The notes beneath the pieces are model-generated. The model searched no databases, was not told the origin of the DNA, and was given only the letters and a program-made list of their open reading frames with translations. From Bryoerythrophyllum caledonicum (Eukaryota; Streptophyta; Bryopsida; Pottiales; Pottiaceae), in NCBI GenBank assembly GCA_963971425.1, contig OZ020516.1:15922593-15986592 (forward strand): DNA of 64,000 nt, in the 5' to 3' direction. Shown here one piece after another: positions 11,964-23,640 of the stretch (its first letter is position 1; every line of letters starts with the position of its first letter). The translations under genes were made by a program, and so were the position numbers.

Positions 11964-12787
11964 CCTTTTGAAATTGTTTCCCGGGACTTAAATTAGTGAT
12001 TTTAAGACCCGGTTTTATCACCACTATAAACCTAATTAACTACTTAAGCATTTCTCTATTTTCTCTATTGGCTATCTAATCTAATTTCACACAATACTAA
12101 CTATTTTTCTAGTTAACTAATACTAAAAACCTTATTTTAACTAATTTTTTTGGTAGGGGCGACGAAGTGGGAGTTTTAGACTCCCACAAGTATGCATGGC
12201 ATAGTGCATGAAAATGGCAAATGCATGAAATGGTGCATGAAGTGACCCAAAATCGATAACTCAAAATCTAAAAACATGAGTCATTATTGGCATTGGGTCA
12301 TGAAGTGGGCAATTTTGGGTTGCTCCACCTCAATTGAGCTCTCATTGGTGGCATTGCCTCTAAAATTGAACACGACCGATCAGCATTGGGTACCCTCCAT
12401 GAGTTGATTATCCATGGCATATCTTCTCTCTTTTATTCACTCTCATTTGTTGGCATTGAACAAAGGAGAGCACTAAATCTCAGTCACTCTACAGCTGATT
12501 ATGGGCTCCGGTGGTTTTTTGGCTTCTAAATTCTATATCAATTCCAAATCTTTGTGATTAAATTTGAATATGATGCGGAATTAGGAATGGAACTATTGCA
12601 AATTGATGAACCCGGTACTTCATCCTATTTTTCCCTCGTGCCGTTATCCACAACCTTAACGACCACACTCCAAACAGACAACACCTGCACTTTCCCTCGA
12701 CGACTTCCTAGATAACACTAGAGCATCCCATGTAGTGCCCTCAACAGCTCCTTTGACGAGAGGTTTTCAGTTGCATTCAACTTGTAG

Positions 12788-14873
12788 GGATCTCCTTATT
12801 TTCCCTTGTTAAGCGTTGCGCCGGGGCTGTGGCTCAAGGGCATGCTTGCCTCGGGCCTCCAATCCTACACAGTTGCCCGCCTTTGTTGCCCGTCATCGTT
12901 CCTTCGTTTCCGGTCCCCATGCGCATTCCCATCTTGGTTAGGGTTCCATCTTCCCTCTCCGCTCTACCCTTGCTGCTCCGCCTCACCGTTCCGTGTTGTC
13001 TCCCTGCTCCACTCCACGCTACCTTCTTTTGTCTCGCCGCTCATCTTTGCTTCGTTTGGCTTTGTCGCTTGTGTTCAGAGTGAAACTGTTGGAAGCGCTT
13101 CGCGCATATGGTAGATCCCTTTGACAACACTGCAAGGGCACGGACAATACAAGACAATCACAACTATGGACGTGGTATATGGAGGTGGTGATGTCTGCAA
13201 TAGGGGGGGATCTTGCTTGGGTAGTGGCTGACTCTAAATCAGTGTTATTGAACACCATCATCACTACGAGACGTCAAGACCTTATCATTCTCTGTTGTGT
13301 CTGTTTGTTTCAATTGTTTTGCCTATCTCGCAAATTTCCTTGTTGTCGAGAGCTTGGTCCTTGTAATGCTTTTTGTACGTGCCGTGCTTTAAAAATTTAG
13401 CTATTAGATCTTCTGTTGCGGTCATTGTCATTGCTTAGCTTGGTCTCCTTGATGCATACAAGTGACGCCAAATTCTAATCTCTTCTCTTCTAAACTAGAA
13501 TTTGGTTCATAGCTGATATTGTCAGTTCCTTGGCTGAGTGCCAAAAAGTGCCGGAAAGTGCAAGAGAGAGAGAGGAATTAGTTATTAAGCTGTATAATGG
13601 CTCGTAACCATCAAGTTGTAGAATGAGTGTATTACTCATATCTTCAAAATCGACGTTGTCTAAGTATTGCTCAGCTTAGAAATTGCTCAATGATCTTAGA
13701 AATTGCATGTCCTATCCTGTCATGAACAAATAAACTGCACACCAAGTCCATTAACATAAGCAAACATTGCGGGAGTGCAAATCCGCTTCATACAACATTG
13801 TTGTTTGCAAACCTCAACATCTGCTTCATACAATATTGTTGTTTATATATCTCAAATCAATTCCAAACAATCGATAAGGCTAAATGTTGTTGTCAATATA
13901 ATAATACTTATCCATGCAAGACCCCATCTCACTCAGAAAAAAACACGCTTAGAAGTAGACACCACTAGACTTTATTAATCTACTCTCACAGCTGCTCTCC
14001 TTATTTTGGACATCATGTCCTCTCCTATTTTGTCCTTTGACGGGTGCAACCTATTATGTTTTATCTTGCAATGGGTGGAGCAACAACACTACTCTAGTTG
14101 CAAAAATTGACTCCAGGTGCAGCACCTAGATGAGTAGGCTCACAACCATCATATGCCACTACCGCTGCCGTCACCTCTACAGGGCACGACCACTTCCTCG
14201 ATTGCTCATTTAGAGGAATGTTTACATGAATCACCAAAAACATTGGGTCAAACTAAACAAAGCTACACATTGCCAATAATGTCTGCAGAACACCAAAGAA
14301 CTAAACTCCAATAGCATGAAACAAACACCAATGTTGCCGAGACCAAGCCCTAAAGAATACAGGAGAGAAAAAGAAACGCTCAACAACTAAGCAATTGAAA
14401 CAAATAGACACAACAGAGAATGATAAGGTCTCGTAGTGATGGTGGTGTTCAATAACACTAATTTCGAGTGAGCCACTGCCCTAGCAAGGTCCGCCCCTAT
14501 CGCGGACGTCACCACATCCATAGTTGTGACCGTCTTGTGTTGTCCGTGTCCTTGCCGTGTTGTCCACGGGATCTACCACACCCGCGGAGCTCTTCCAACA
14601 GTTTCACTTCGAACGCTAGTGTTGAGGCCAAACGAAGCGAGGATGAGCGGAGGCAACACGAAGCGGAGCATCAAGGTGAGGCGGAGCGGCAGTGTTAAAG
14701 TGGAGAGGGAAGATAGAACCCTAACCATGATGGGAGCGCACATAGGGACCGGGAACAAAGGATGGCGACGGGCAACGAAGGCAAGTAGCTACGCAGGGTT
14801 GGAGGCCTAAGGCAAGCGTGCCCTCAAGCCACAACCCTCGTGCAATGCTTGACCAAGGGAGATAAGGAGATCC
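12788..14873. mobile_element. Long inverted-repeat element (arms about 500 bp)
   Basis: Segment 12788-13316 recurs in reverse complement at 14392-14873, with substitutions and small indels, around a spacer of about 1075 bases. Arms are GC-richer than the spacer. Frames seen in the arms mirror each other and are not genes. Long inverted ends suit a foldback or Mutator-like element; I could not identify target duplications, and the homology may extend slightly further outward. Confidence 0.7.
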
Positions 14874-15242
14874 ATTTTGTAGCTTGCCACCAACACCCTT
14901 ACATGCCAAAAATTTCTAGTGCTCTTTCCAAATCTGACATCCATATCCAAAAAGGGCCATATTCCTTGTGCGGTCCTTTTTGTCCTGAGCTATTCATTGT
15001 GTCACTGTTCACTCATCATGGCGCGTCAAGAGTAGTTCAAATCATCATGTGATGTACACGTCGAAGGGTTTGGCCACAGGATAAAGATGAAAAAGTCAAG
15101 TTGGGTTTTGACGGCAGGGCATGGTCGTGAACTGCTAATGCACCGTCCCTCAACACATTCCGGTCTTCTAATTTTATGTCCCCAATTTAGGGGCAAGGGC
15201 GACCAAAGTGTTGAAGTTGCTCCTACAATCTAACCTCTTCAA

Positions 15243-15792
15243 CCTCTAAAAGATCATTCCCCTCTAGGGAACGTTTACATTTTGGGCATGTTTCTATGGA
15301 TTCAATTTTGATCATGAATTTCCATTTTTTTAATTAAGAGGCAACATTATAGTAGCTTTGTGGGAATTTTTTTTTGAACCGGACTTTTAAAAAGAAAGTT
15401 ATGCTATTCTATTGCAAAATTGAGGACTCCGGGCAGCTCCAAAATTGTGCTAGAATTTTCTAATGACATTAATATTCTTCATACACATTCTTCATAACCT
15501 TCTTGGAAGATGTTTAAAAAAATTCATGTCTTTAGTGTAAAGTAGCATTTTAACCCAAGCCAAACATTTTCATCCATTGTCGCGCAAGGGAAAAAAAACT
15601 TATTCTCGCATTTCAAACGCTATAATCTTCAAATCCGTGCGGTGGATTGCAAAAAAAAAGTTGGAATTTTCATACAGAAGTATTTTTAAAGATCTTACGG
15701 TTGAAGTAAAAAAATTACTTTAAAATGTGATTTTTATGCCTCTTTTGACAGTGGCAGTTTTGGAGCAAAGTTGGCCGTGGTCCTCTAAGGGG
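15243..15792. mobile_element. TTAA-type MITE, 550-bp variant
   Basis: Left end CCTCTAAAAGATC, right end GGTCCTCTAAGGGG, flanks TCAA and TTAA. Shares its right sub-terminal block (GTGGCAGTTTTGGAG) with the copies at 19255 and 22449. Confidence 0.7.
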
Positions 15793-15892
15793 TTAATATG
15801 ACACATTTAGAAAACAAAGAAAATGTCGTAATATTGAGGTGTCACATAACCATTAATATGACATTTTGAACCTAAATGTTGCACACCTCATT

Positions 15893-16055
15893 GATGGTGA
15901 AGCCATTAACAACGTTGACCTCCTTCTCCATCAACAAGAAATTCTTCACTGCCACATAGGAGGTGGTGAATCCGGGCCGATATCCCTTGAAAAACTCCTC
16001 CTTCAGCTTCTCCACACCCTTGCTATTGAGGTTTTATTATAATGCATAAAGGTTG
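15893..16055 (-). pseudogene. Coding-like fragment, family unknown
   Basis: A minus-strand frame of about 53 codons reads smoothly with balanced amino-acid use (includes KGVEKLKEEFFKGYRPGFTT and ends VVNGFTINEVCNI). It is bounded by stops and has no start codon. It could be an exon scrap of a host gene carried or left here. I do not recognise the family. A further 89-codon frame at 16162-16431 on the same strand may belong with it. Confidence 0.3.
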
Positions 16056-16808
16056 CCAAAAAGTATTTACAAGAAAAAAGGCACGGGACACATATTGTGA
16101 ATAGCTTGTAAGAACTTCATAACATTGCAAATATCACATAAAAAATCCTCAAGTAACAAGTCTATAAATGAGGTACAAAGAAAGTGCCTAAAGTTCTTTG
16201 ATGTTGTAGACTACTATGATCGGCTACAATCATTTTCCTCAACCTCTCTAATATCTTTTCAAATTTCATAACAACATGGATATCATATTTTTCAAAATTG
16301 TCCATGATGAAATGGGAGCATTTGAGCATGATGTTGAGCAACGATTTCACAAGCACGTGGTCCTCGCTAGAAAATCCTAACATGTTCAGATCATCGCATC
16401 GGATCTTAGCGATCCCACGAGACAAGCTCATTCACGTTACAACAGACACCAGAATGATGTTTCCACCTTCAAGGCCAGATGAGGCTCCACTATTTACATG
16501 TCGTTGAGGCATGAGAGTGTGACAAAGTGCCACAATCGAGGGAGGAGGAAGAGGCAAAAGAAAATAAGAACCTAATCCGTGATGCAAGAGTCTCCAACAC
16601 TCACAACTTGTTCCTAGCATGATAACATGTTTCCAATGCATTTTCTTCCTCTACAATATGACAAAGCAGAGGTCTCAAAGTGTCCCAACATCGAGTGTCA
16701 TAGTCGTACTGTAGAGGAGTTTGAGACTACAAAATTTTGGTCGCACAAAAATGTGTTATATAATTGAGGTTGTTTTATTATCAAGTGTTGTGTTAAAGAA
16801 GTTAGATT
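16056..16808. other. No recognised feature
   Basis: Apart from the weak minus-strand frame 16162-16431, nothing supported. Confidence 0.35.
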
Positions 16809-16812
16809 GTAA

Positions 16813-17110
16813 CCCTTAAAGGACCAATTGTCTGTTTGGGGAACAACTCTTTTCACTTTGGTTGTAACTATCTTTCAATCCGTACGGTCAAAATTCACAA
16901 AATGGGGTAAAGAACCAAGGTTTTTTAAAGAGGAATCTCTACTCCATTGAATAAAAACTTCCAAAATAAACTTTTAGAGGATGCAACCATATAATCTTCT
17001 CCTAAACTTGTATGAAATGATGTGGTAAAAACTTTGCAAATTTTAACTACATATATTGAAAGTCAAATGAAAAAATTTGTTCCCTCAAAGGACACTTGGT
17101 CCTTCAGGCG
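16813..17110. mobile_element. Short TTAA-type MITE, 298 bp
   Basis: Ends CCCTTAAAGGACCAATTG and ACTTGGTCCTTCAGGCG, flanks GTAA and TTAA. Interior keeps the CTTTCAATCCGT block common to the group. Confidence 0.75.
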
Positions 17111-17114
17111 TTAA

Positions 17115-18840
17115 ATTATCAAAACGCAATAGTTATCATAACCTCACCTCCTATATTAACCCTTAGCGCCTACATGGACCATAAGAGTGAGAGACAATCC
17201 ACGAGTGTAGTAGATTAGGAAAAACATCATATATACATTGGATACATTTCAGCACAAAAATCTACAACTCCACTACATAGAAATCACTATAGTTTATTAA
17301 TGCTTGCATGGATTTGAGATTGGAAAGATCCATTGGAAAGCTAATGAGGAGCTAAAAATGCGTTTAGAGTACACAAGAGACAAAAGACTATTGTAGAAAG
17401 ACTTACAAGAGACAAAAACACAAAAGACCCTGCAAGGGCCTTTAAGGCACTAAAGGCTTAATATGATACATGTACCCTCCTCTTTTTATTTTAATATTAC
17501 CATTCTCTTACTTTTAACTCCTAAAGACCAAAAGTCCTAAAGTGGAAATCTAGTGATCGGTGTTGACACACTACACTACCCCATTTTGGATGTCATAGTG
17601 TCACGAAGTAAAAAAAAACACTACTTATTTATTTTAAGGGTACATGAATGAGGAAGATCACATATTTGAATTTGGTGGAATGATTAATATTACTAATGGA
17701 TCATAGGGTCCAAAGGCAATTCCCCATTTGTAATTAGTATTTAGTTTTATTTCCCAAAATCACTTTAAAACCGGGAATTCGATTAAAAAATTGAAAATAT
17801 ATTTTTCTTACACTTTTGTTGGTTGGAAGAGGTAGTTGACAAGATTCTACATGTAGTTATATATATATTTTAAATTAGTTTGTTTTTGAAATAACTCCAA
17901 ACCTAGAATTAGAGATTTTTGGTGTCACCAAGTACCTTCTCTCAAGTTTGAAGTTTTAAAAAAATTCTTTGTAGAAGGGATTAAATAAAAAAAAATTATG
18001 TCACACATAGAATCAAGTTAACTTCCATCTCCAATAAACCAAAATGTAAAATTGTTGTTATTCAATTTTTTTATTGAATTCTCCGTTTTGGCCCAAAATG
18101 TGTAGGGAGTAGTGTGCCAACATCTTAATTTTGGGTAGCTTACACCAATAACACCATATATTTTTTAATTGGGAGATTGGGAGCCTTTCAAAATAATAAT
18201 TGAATCTTGAATTGACCTATACATGCTAATGTATAGAATTTGTACAATGCAAGTGGTCAAGCATCTACAATTATCTTTGAAATTATATGGAAGTCATAGA
18301 AATAAGGTGCATATTCAGCTTAAGTCAACCCGAAAGTGCACAAACAATTATTGGGAAAACCATTCATACATTTCAAAGTCCTAGAAATCTCCCAATTCAA
18401 TGAATATGGTGTTGAATGTCAATTTACTTTATGAATTTTTGAAATTTATATTGGAGATGTGGATAAGTAGTAGCTTTGGGGGGAGGGCTTAGGAATAAAT
18501 AATTTTTTTTAAAAATGCACGAGACTAAACTTACAAGTTTTTTAATTTCAACCGAGGAGAGTGGGCTGGGTGGGCATGGTACTATAGAGCACATAGTACT
18601 ATTGTAGAACTTGGACAAGAGCTGAACAATGCAATTTCTTGTAGGGGATAGCAATGAGGGAAAGTTCTTGTTTGTATTGTAGAAAGTTTATGTAGTAGTT
18701 AGAAATTTTGACTTCTTATTTTTTTCAAAAGACATCTATCTTCCTAATAGAAATAGGCAAAAAAGCTTTCCACCATTTGTAGAAAATAGTACAAATATGT
18801 TTCAATTAGTCCTACAACGTTTGTCTTAGAGAAGTAGTTT
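17115..18840. other. AT-rich intergenic, no feature
   Basis: No gene or paired element ends. A small minus-strand frame at 18424-18654 has no recognisable content. Confidence 0.4.
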
Positions 18841-19110
18841 TAGGGTGGTTTTGATTAAATATATTCTCCATCTTTTAGAGGTAAAATTGGAGAAAACGGT
18901 TTCCTTTTTTCCTGTATTAAGAGGGTTAGCAAACTTTGACTTCACTTGGCGTCACATTTTAATAGTTTGCAAGGTCTAAAATTTCATTCTTAAATGCATA
19001 AAATATTTCTAGAAATTTGTGATTAAAATTGACATTATAGAAATCCACTTGAAATGCTAAAAGTTTCCGAGAGGACAAATGTCCTTTAGGATTTGATTGT
19101 CATCCAATTA
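18840..19110. mobile_element. Decayed TTAA-type MITE remnant
   Basis: Contains the group's internal block (GACTTCACTTGGCGTCA) and a degraded right end (GTCCTTTAGGATTTG). No left end seen. Confidence 0.5.
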
Positions 19111-19165
19111 ATAGCTTTTGTATAAATTGTGAAAGGGAATAGAACATGTCTTCAACAAAATCTTA

Positions 19166-20232
19166 GAGCATGCTCAATGAAAAGAATTGATTAATGAGTC
19201 CAAATAAATCATGAGCGACTTGAAGGCTGTCGTATCCATTCCCTAGCCTCTTAATCCCTAAGAGCCCATATATCCCTAGGGGACATTTTCATTTTGGGCA
19301 GGTTCCTTAAAAAAAAAAATTAATATTCTTGAAACTTTTATACTAGATTTTCCATGATAATATCTTTGTGAATTTAAAAAATAAAATTGGATTCATAATA
19401 TGAAAGTTATAAGCCTTCAAAGTCAAATAAGGGACTTCAAGTGGCTCGAAAATTTTGGCTAGAAGTTTCTATTGACATTAAGATTTTTCATACATATAGA
19501 GAATATTACCTTCTTTGAAGATGTCAATAAAAAGGTCTTGTCTTTAGTGTATAAAACTTTATAACCCAAGTCAAATACTTTCACACATTGTCGGACAAGG
19601 TACCAAAAAAAACTTCATCTTTTCTACATAAAACCTTGATATCTTCATAATTTTTACTTTTTTTTTTTTGACAACATGTAGTGAAAACACAACAAAATAA
19701 AATGTGAATTGGCAATTGTTGAACCTTCGCTTCTTGCACACTTGCTTTGAGTATGCTACACCCCTTCTCTACCTCTAAAAATTTGTGTATAAAGAACTAA
19801 TATCATGCTTAACACAAAGGTAAAGGATTTAGACCTTGTGTAGGGCAAACATTTGACCCCAAGTGAAGTCAAAGTCTGCTGATTCACTCAACGCTTGGAA
19901 GAAATTGAACCATTTGCTTGACTTCAAACTCTATAATCTTCATATCTGTGAGGTGGATTGTAGCAAAAAAAAACATGCTAAGTTTGTATAAAAGTCTTTT
20001 TAAAGATCTTACGGTCAAAATTCCAAAATTGTATTTCAAAATTAGATTTTCTTGACACTTCTTGATAGTGGCAGTTTTCGAGTGTTTGTTAAGAGAAAAT
20101 GCCATGAAGGTAGAGATTGGTTGATTCCAAATAACGGAGACCCTATTAAAGATCCCATTGGATCAAGGTAATCGTTGCCTAGCCTCAAAACATCGTGTTG
20201 AGACCTAGCTTGCGGGCCCATTGAAGATGCTC
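19166..20232. mobile_element. GAGCATC-family (Harbinger-type) MITE, interrupted
   Basis: Ends GAGCATGCTCAATG and ATTGAAGATGCTC, flanked by TTA (19163-19165 and 20233-20235). A TTAA-type element sits inside it at 19255-20088. Net length is about 230 bases. Confidence 0.7.
19255..20088. mobile_element. TTAA-type MITE nested in GAGCATC element
   Basis: TTAA occurs on both sides (19251-19254 and 20089-20092). The left end is TCCCTAAGAGCCC; the right terminal bases are lost, but the sub-terminal GTGGCAGTTTTCGAG block is present. Confidence 0.7.
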
Positions 20233-20239
20233 TTACCCA

Positions 20240-20540
20240 TACGGTAACTCAACCCGTCACTGCCATATACCGCCATGTACTGCCACTCTATATTTGGTCC
20301 CCCTTATACCCATTCTCTCTTTCTAAGCTCCAAATTAAGGCTTGCTATTGGTCAAGACCTCTAACTTTAGTGGCAGGAATGGACAAAACATGAATTCCAC
20401 TTTGAAAATTCATAACTAATTCACATTTCATTGGAAAAATATGAAATCACTTGGGTTGAACTTGTAATTCTATTGGCTATCACCAAAAATTACATGTTTT
20501 ATATTTGGGCTCTCTGTATACGCACATTGCTTAATCTATC
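20240..20540. mobile_element. Partial AGGTAAGCC-family MITE
   Basis: Shares the family interior (AAGCTCCAAATTAAGGCTTG and the block ending TTTCATTGGAAAAATATG) with the copies at 26717, 48438 and 50891. The ends are degraded. Confidence 0.55.
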
Positions 20541-22251
20541 ATTTACATGGAATTTACCTTATATAATTTACCTTATATAATTCTTCCACCACTCTTCTAG
20601 CGATGTGTCAACCATAATCTTTTGAGAGGGGCCACAGAATCTCGGCCGCTATCTCACCTTCTAGTTTGACTTTCAGGGTCACTCTATTTTTAAGAATGCT
20701 ATGTCCTGACCATTCCTGACTGAACTTCTCTTCAAGAGTTCAGATATGTTCATGATTGGGATGCTTGACTATTTCTTTCTAGAACTTTAGATTGCTCACA
20801 AGAGCCTTGCTTGTATATTCAAAATCTCTTTAGTTGGGCAGTAAAAGACTTCCTTTTTATTTGTGACAAGAAACCAAAGAAATGTTTAAAATGAAATAAC
20901 AATCATTCGGTTGACGGAGAAACTCTTTCGGTAAATTATTCTGGAATTCACTTGTACATCAGTCCTAGGCTAGTCTCCCTGGATGAAGTATTTCCAAATG
21001 AACGTAGAAGGAAAATCACATCATGGGTGGATGAGTGTAGAAACACTTGGCAACAATAAAACATTCCAATGGTTGAGAAAAATTTGGTGTTGTGAGGAAC
21101 ACCTAGCGGAGCCCCCATATTATTTGGCACAGGGACGGAATGACCTCCGGGCTGCCAAGTTTGAACCCTGACCGCACGGCATGAGCATCAAAGCGACCCA
21201 CCTCAAATTTCGCTTCTCCCTCTCATCCCCCCATAGAAACATTCACCCTAGGTCGGGCAATACTGCTCTCTCCCCACCAAGCAGGATTGCCCGAGCTAGG
21301 GTTGGCATTGACTCGAAACTATGACATCCCTCCAAAGCTCACACCAAGATGACCTGAAATCGTCATATTTTGGCGTCTCCGTATACTTCGAGGGATGAAA
21401 TCTGTGCACAGTGGGGAGGTGGGCTGGTTGGCGAAAGGGGTGCGGATGCTCTCAAGTACAGTAAATGTCAACTTCGATTGATGCAGAGTGTACCAGCTCT
21501 AAATTTACAATCATATGCATCCCAACAGCTATGATAAAAATGCCTACAATGGACTATCCATTTAATACTTTCACTGTAGGGATTGGTATGTCATGATGGT
21601 CTCAATCTACTACATTCTCAACCAGATATTCACTCCAAATCTCACCTGAAATATTCACTCCAAGAGTCAATGGTGGGCTGTGTTTTTTCCAGGTGAGATT
21701 GAACATCCGTATTCTCTACAGGCATTTAATTTGGAATATCAAAAAATATTTTGAACAAGATGTGGCCATAGTATTAAATCTCACCAAAGAACGCAGCAGG
21801 TCTTCCAAACGTGCACCGAAATACAAATAAAAATAAATTAAAATTTAAAATTTGCACCAAAGCTACATGTACATGTTGCTGTCAAAAGATCTAGTTGACT
21901 ATTGGGGCTGTATGCTTTAATTTTCTTCTCCACATTTTTGTTGAGAAATACCTTCGCTATGTAGGAAAGACATGTATTGTTTTTCCAACTTTCGGTAACC
22001 AGAATCATTGAAATTTCTGGCAAGAAAGAGAGAAAGCACGTCCCACCACAATTCTTCTAGATGGTCCAAACAATTTGGAGGTGGAATGTGCCATGGACAG
22101 CATTGACTTGGGTGAAGTGATTATCATGTATGACGCCACAAGAAGCTGCCGAGACTACCCGTAAAGGGATAAAATGTTTTCTTCTTTCTCACAATGAATG
22201 GGCTCTGCTTTTTTAATGTGGAATATGAAGTTCTCGGTTCTATAGAGTTTC
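20541..22251. other. Intergenic, no recognised gene
   Basis: Moderate GC between 21100 and 21480. Contains the hairpin listed separately. No reading frame with a recognisable domain. Confidence 0.4.
21246..21301. repeat. Compact hairpin, 22-base arms
   Basis: The arms at 21246-21267 and 21280-21301 differ at two of 22 positions; the loop is 12 bases. Core GGGCAAT on one arm faces ATTGCCC on the other. Confidence 0.75.
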
Positions 22252-22255
22252 TTAA

Positions 22256-23640
22256 CCCTTTAGCACCCAGGTCATGTTTCTCCAAAACCATGATATGTGC
22301 TGATTTTTTTCTTTGAACTAACTTTGATGGAAATACAATGCTTAATTTCAGTATCCAACCTTACAAAATTGAACTCAAACCATGTCCTAAACTTTGGGGA
22401 GAATTGGCACAACATCCAACAGTTGATGGAATAGATTATGGTGTTTAACCCCTAAAGGACCACGACCACTTTCGCTCTAAAACCAGTCCGAAACTGCCAC
22501 TGCCAAAAAGAGACATGAAAATCACATTTTGAAGTGAATTTTGGATTTTCAACCGTAAGATCTTTAAATAGACTTCTATATAAACATTCCAACAAATTTT
22601 GGTTGCAATTCACCGCACGAATTAATAGATTTTAGTGACAAGGTCTAAATCTTTTATCATTGTCTTAAGCATGATGTTATTTCCCAACACACCAATTTTT
22701 AGAGGGAAAAAAGGGGTGAAGCATATTCAAAACAAGCGTGCAAGGAGTGGAGGTTCAAAATTGCCATTTCACATTTTATTTATTTGTGAACTACGTATGT
22801 ATTCAAATGATAATCCAAACGGTCAATAAGAAGGTTTTCGCCACATATTGTTGTTGAAAAAATAAAAAGTGAAAAATATGAAGATCTCTAGGTTTTATGT
22901 AGAAAAGATGAAGTTTTTTTCCCCCATTGCCCGACAATGTGTGAAAATGTTTGACTTGGAATATAATGCCTTTTTACACTAAAGACAAGATTTTTTTTTG
23001 AAAATTTCCAGAAAAGGAAATATTCTTTATATGCGTGAAAAATCTCAATGTCGATAGAAACTTTTGTCAAAATTTTTGGAGGTGCCTAGTGTCCCCACTT
23101 TTGGCTTTAAGTGGTACTAACTTTCAAACCACAAATCCAAAAAATAAAATAAAAATATGTCCACGAAGCTCTCATCAGAGGCAATCTATAATAAAAATTT
23201 CAGAGAAAAAGGATTTTTTTTCGAATATTAGGAACCTGCCCAAAATCAGAAATCCCCCCGAAGGAGACTTTGGTCCTTTAGGGGTTAAAGTTACCGTATA
23301 TTGGCAATGAAAATTGTGGACTTTGGAGGATATATTACTTTATCCATCAGTAGATTTTTGCAAGAATTTTTGTACTTTAAATAAAAAGAGGTTCACATGT
23401 GACTAGGTCGATAACTTCGCATTTACATATCATACATGAAGAAAACATTTATATATGATTATTCATGATTTTTAAAACTTTTGTCTACTTGATTGTATAC
23501 AAAAATGTTCCAAACTTGTACACATTAAAATGAATGTGTTGTATGTAATGAGTGTAATCAACAATGACAAATCAATGAAGAATATCTTAAAGACAAATTT
23601 CAATCAATATTGAAGACCAAAATCAAAGTATTCATTCCGT
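22256..23640. mobile_element. CCCTTTAGTGCC-family TTAA element, interrupted and 3'-truncated
   Basis: Left end CCCTTTAGCACCCAGGTC follows TTAA (22252-22255). It aligns in reverse complement with 54302-55091. The CCCCTAAAGG-type element 22449-23284 is inserted in it. Homology stops near 23640, so the right end is missing. Confidence 0.7.
22449..23284. mobile_element. TTAA-type MITE with clean TTAA duplication
   Basis: Ends CCCCTAAAGGACC and GGTCCTTTAGGGG are exact inverted 13-mers, flanked by TTAA (22445-22448, 23285-23288). The homologous unoccupied site is at 54900-54903, where a single TTAA joins the same flanks. Confidence 0.9.

Larger units (their letters stand above)
8632..12188. mobile_element. 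LTR-type fossil (possible solo LTR), CCGG-rich
   Basis: The insert begins TG and ends CA and is flanked by the 5-base duplication AGTAT (8627-8631 and 12189-12193); the uninterrupted related sequence at 52610-52640 carries one AGTAT. These are the hallmarks of LTR-type integration. No second copy of its ends and no recognisable gag or pol lies within it, so a very long solo LTR or a non-coding derivative fits best. It is richer in GC and CpG than its surroundings, studded with CCGGTAGACC-type motifs. A short proline-rich repetitive open frame (10104-10436, minus) has PVDLP/PNLPVD repeats and no known domain. Retained CpG density suggests a fairly young insertion. It is not a complete element. 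Confidence 0.65.
8565..12593. mobile_element. GAGGCACCC-family MITE, interrupted
   Basis: The left end (GAGGCACCCAATTCTGATTGG) lies at 8567 and the body resumes at 12189, matching the uninterrupted copy at 52588-53125 across the junction. The 3.56-kb insertion at 8632-12188 separates the halves. At 12569-12593 a short stretch (GATGCGGAATTAGGAATG) is inverted relative to the other copies and the right end is missing. Confidence 0.75.

Noticed and set aside
12806-13114. Frames in the 12.8-13.1 kb region as genes
   Set aside because: They lie in the inverted-repeat arms, with mirrored frames at 14468-14810, and have no domain.
21120-21185. Possible tRNA (TTTGAACCCTGACC)
   Set aside because: No A-box at a proper distance and no cloverleaf.
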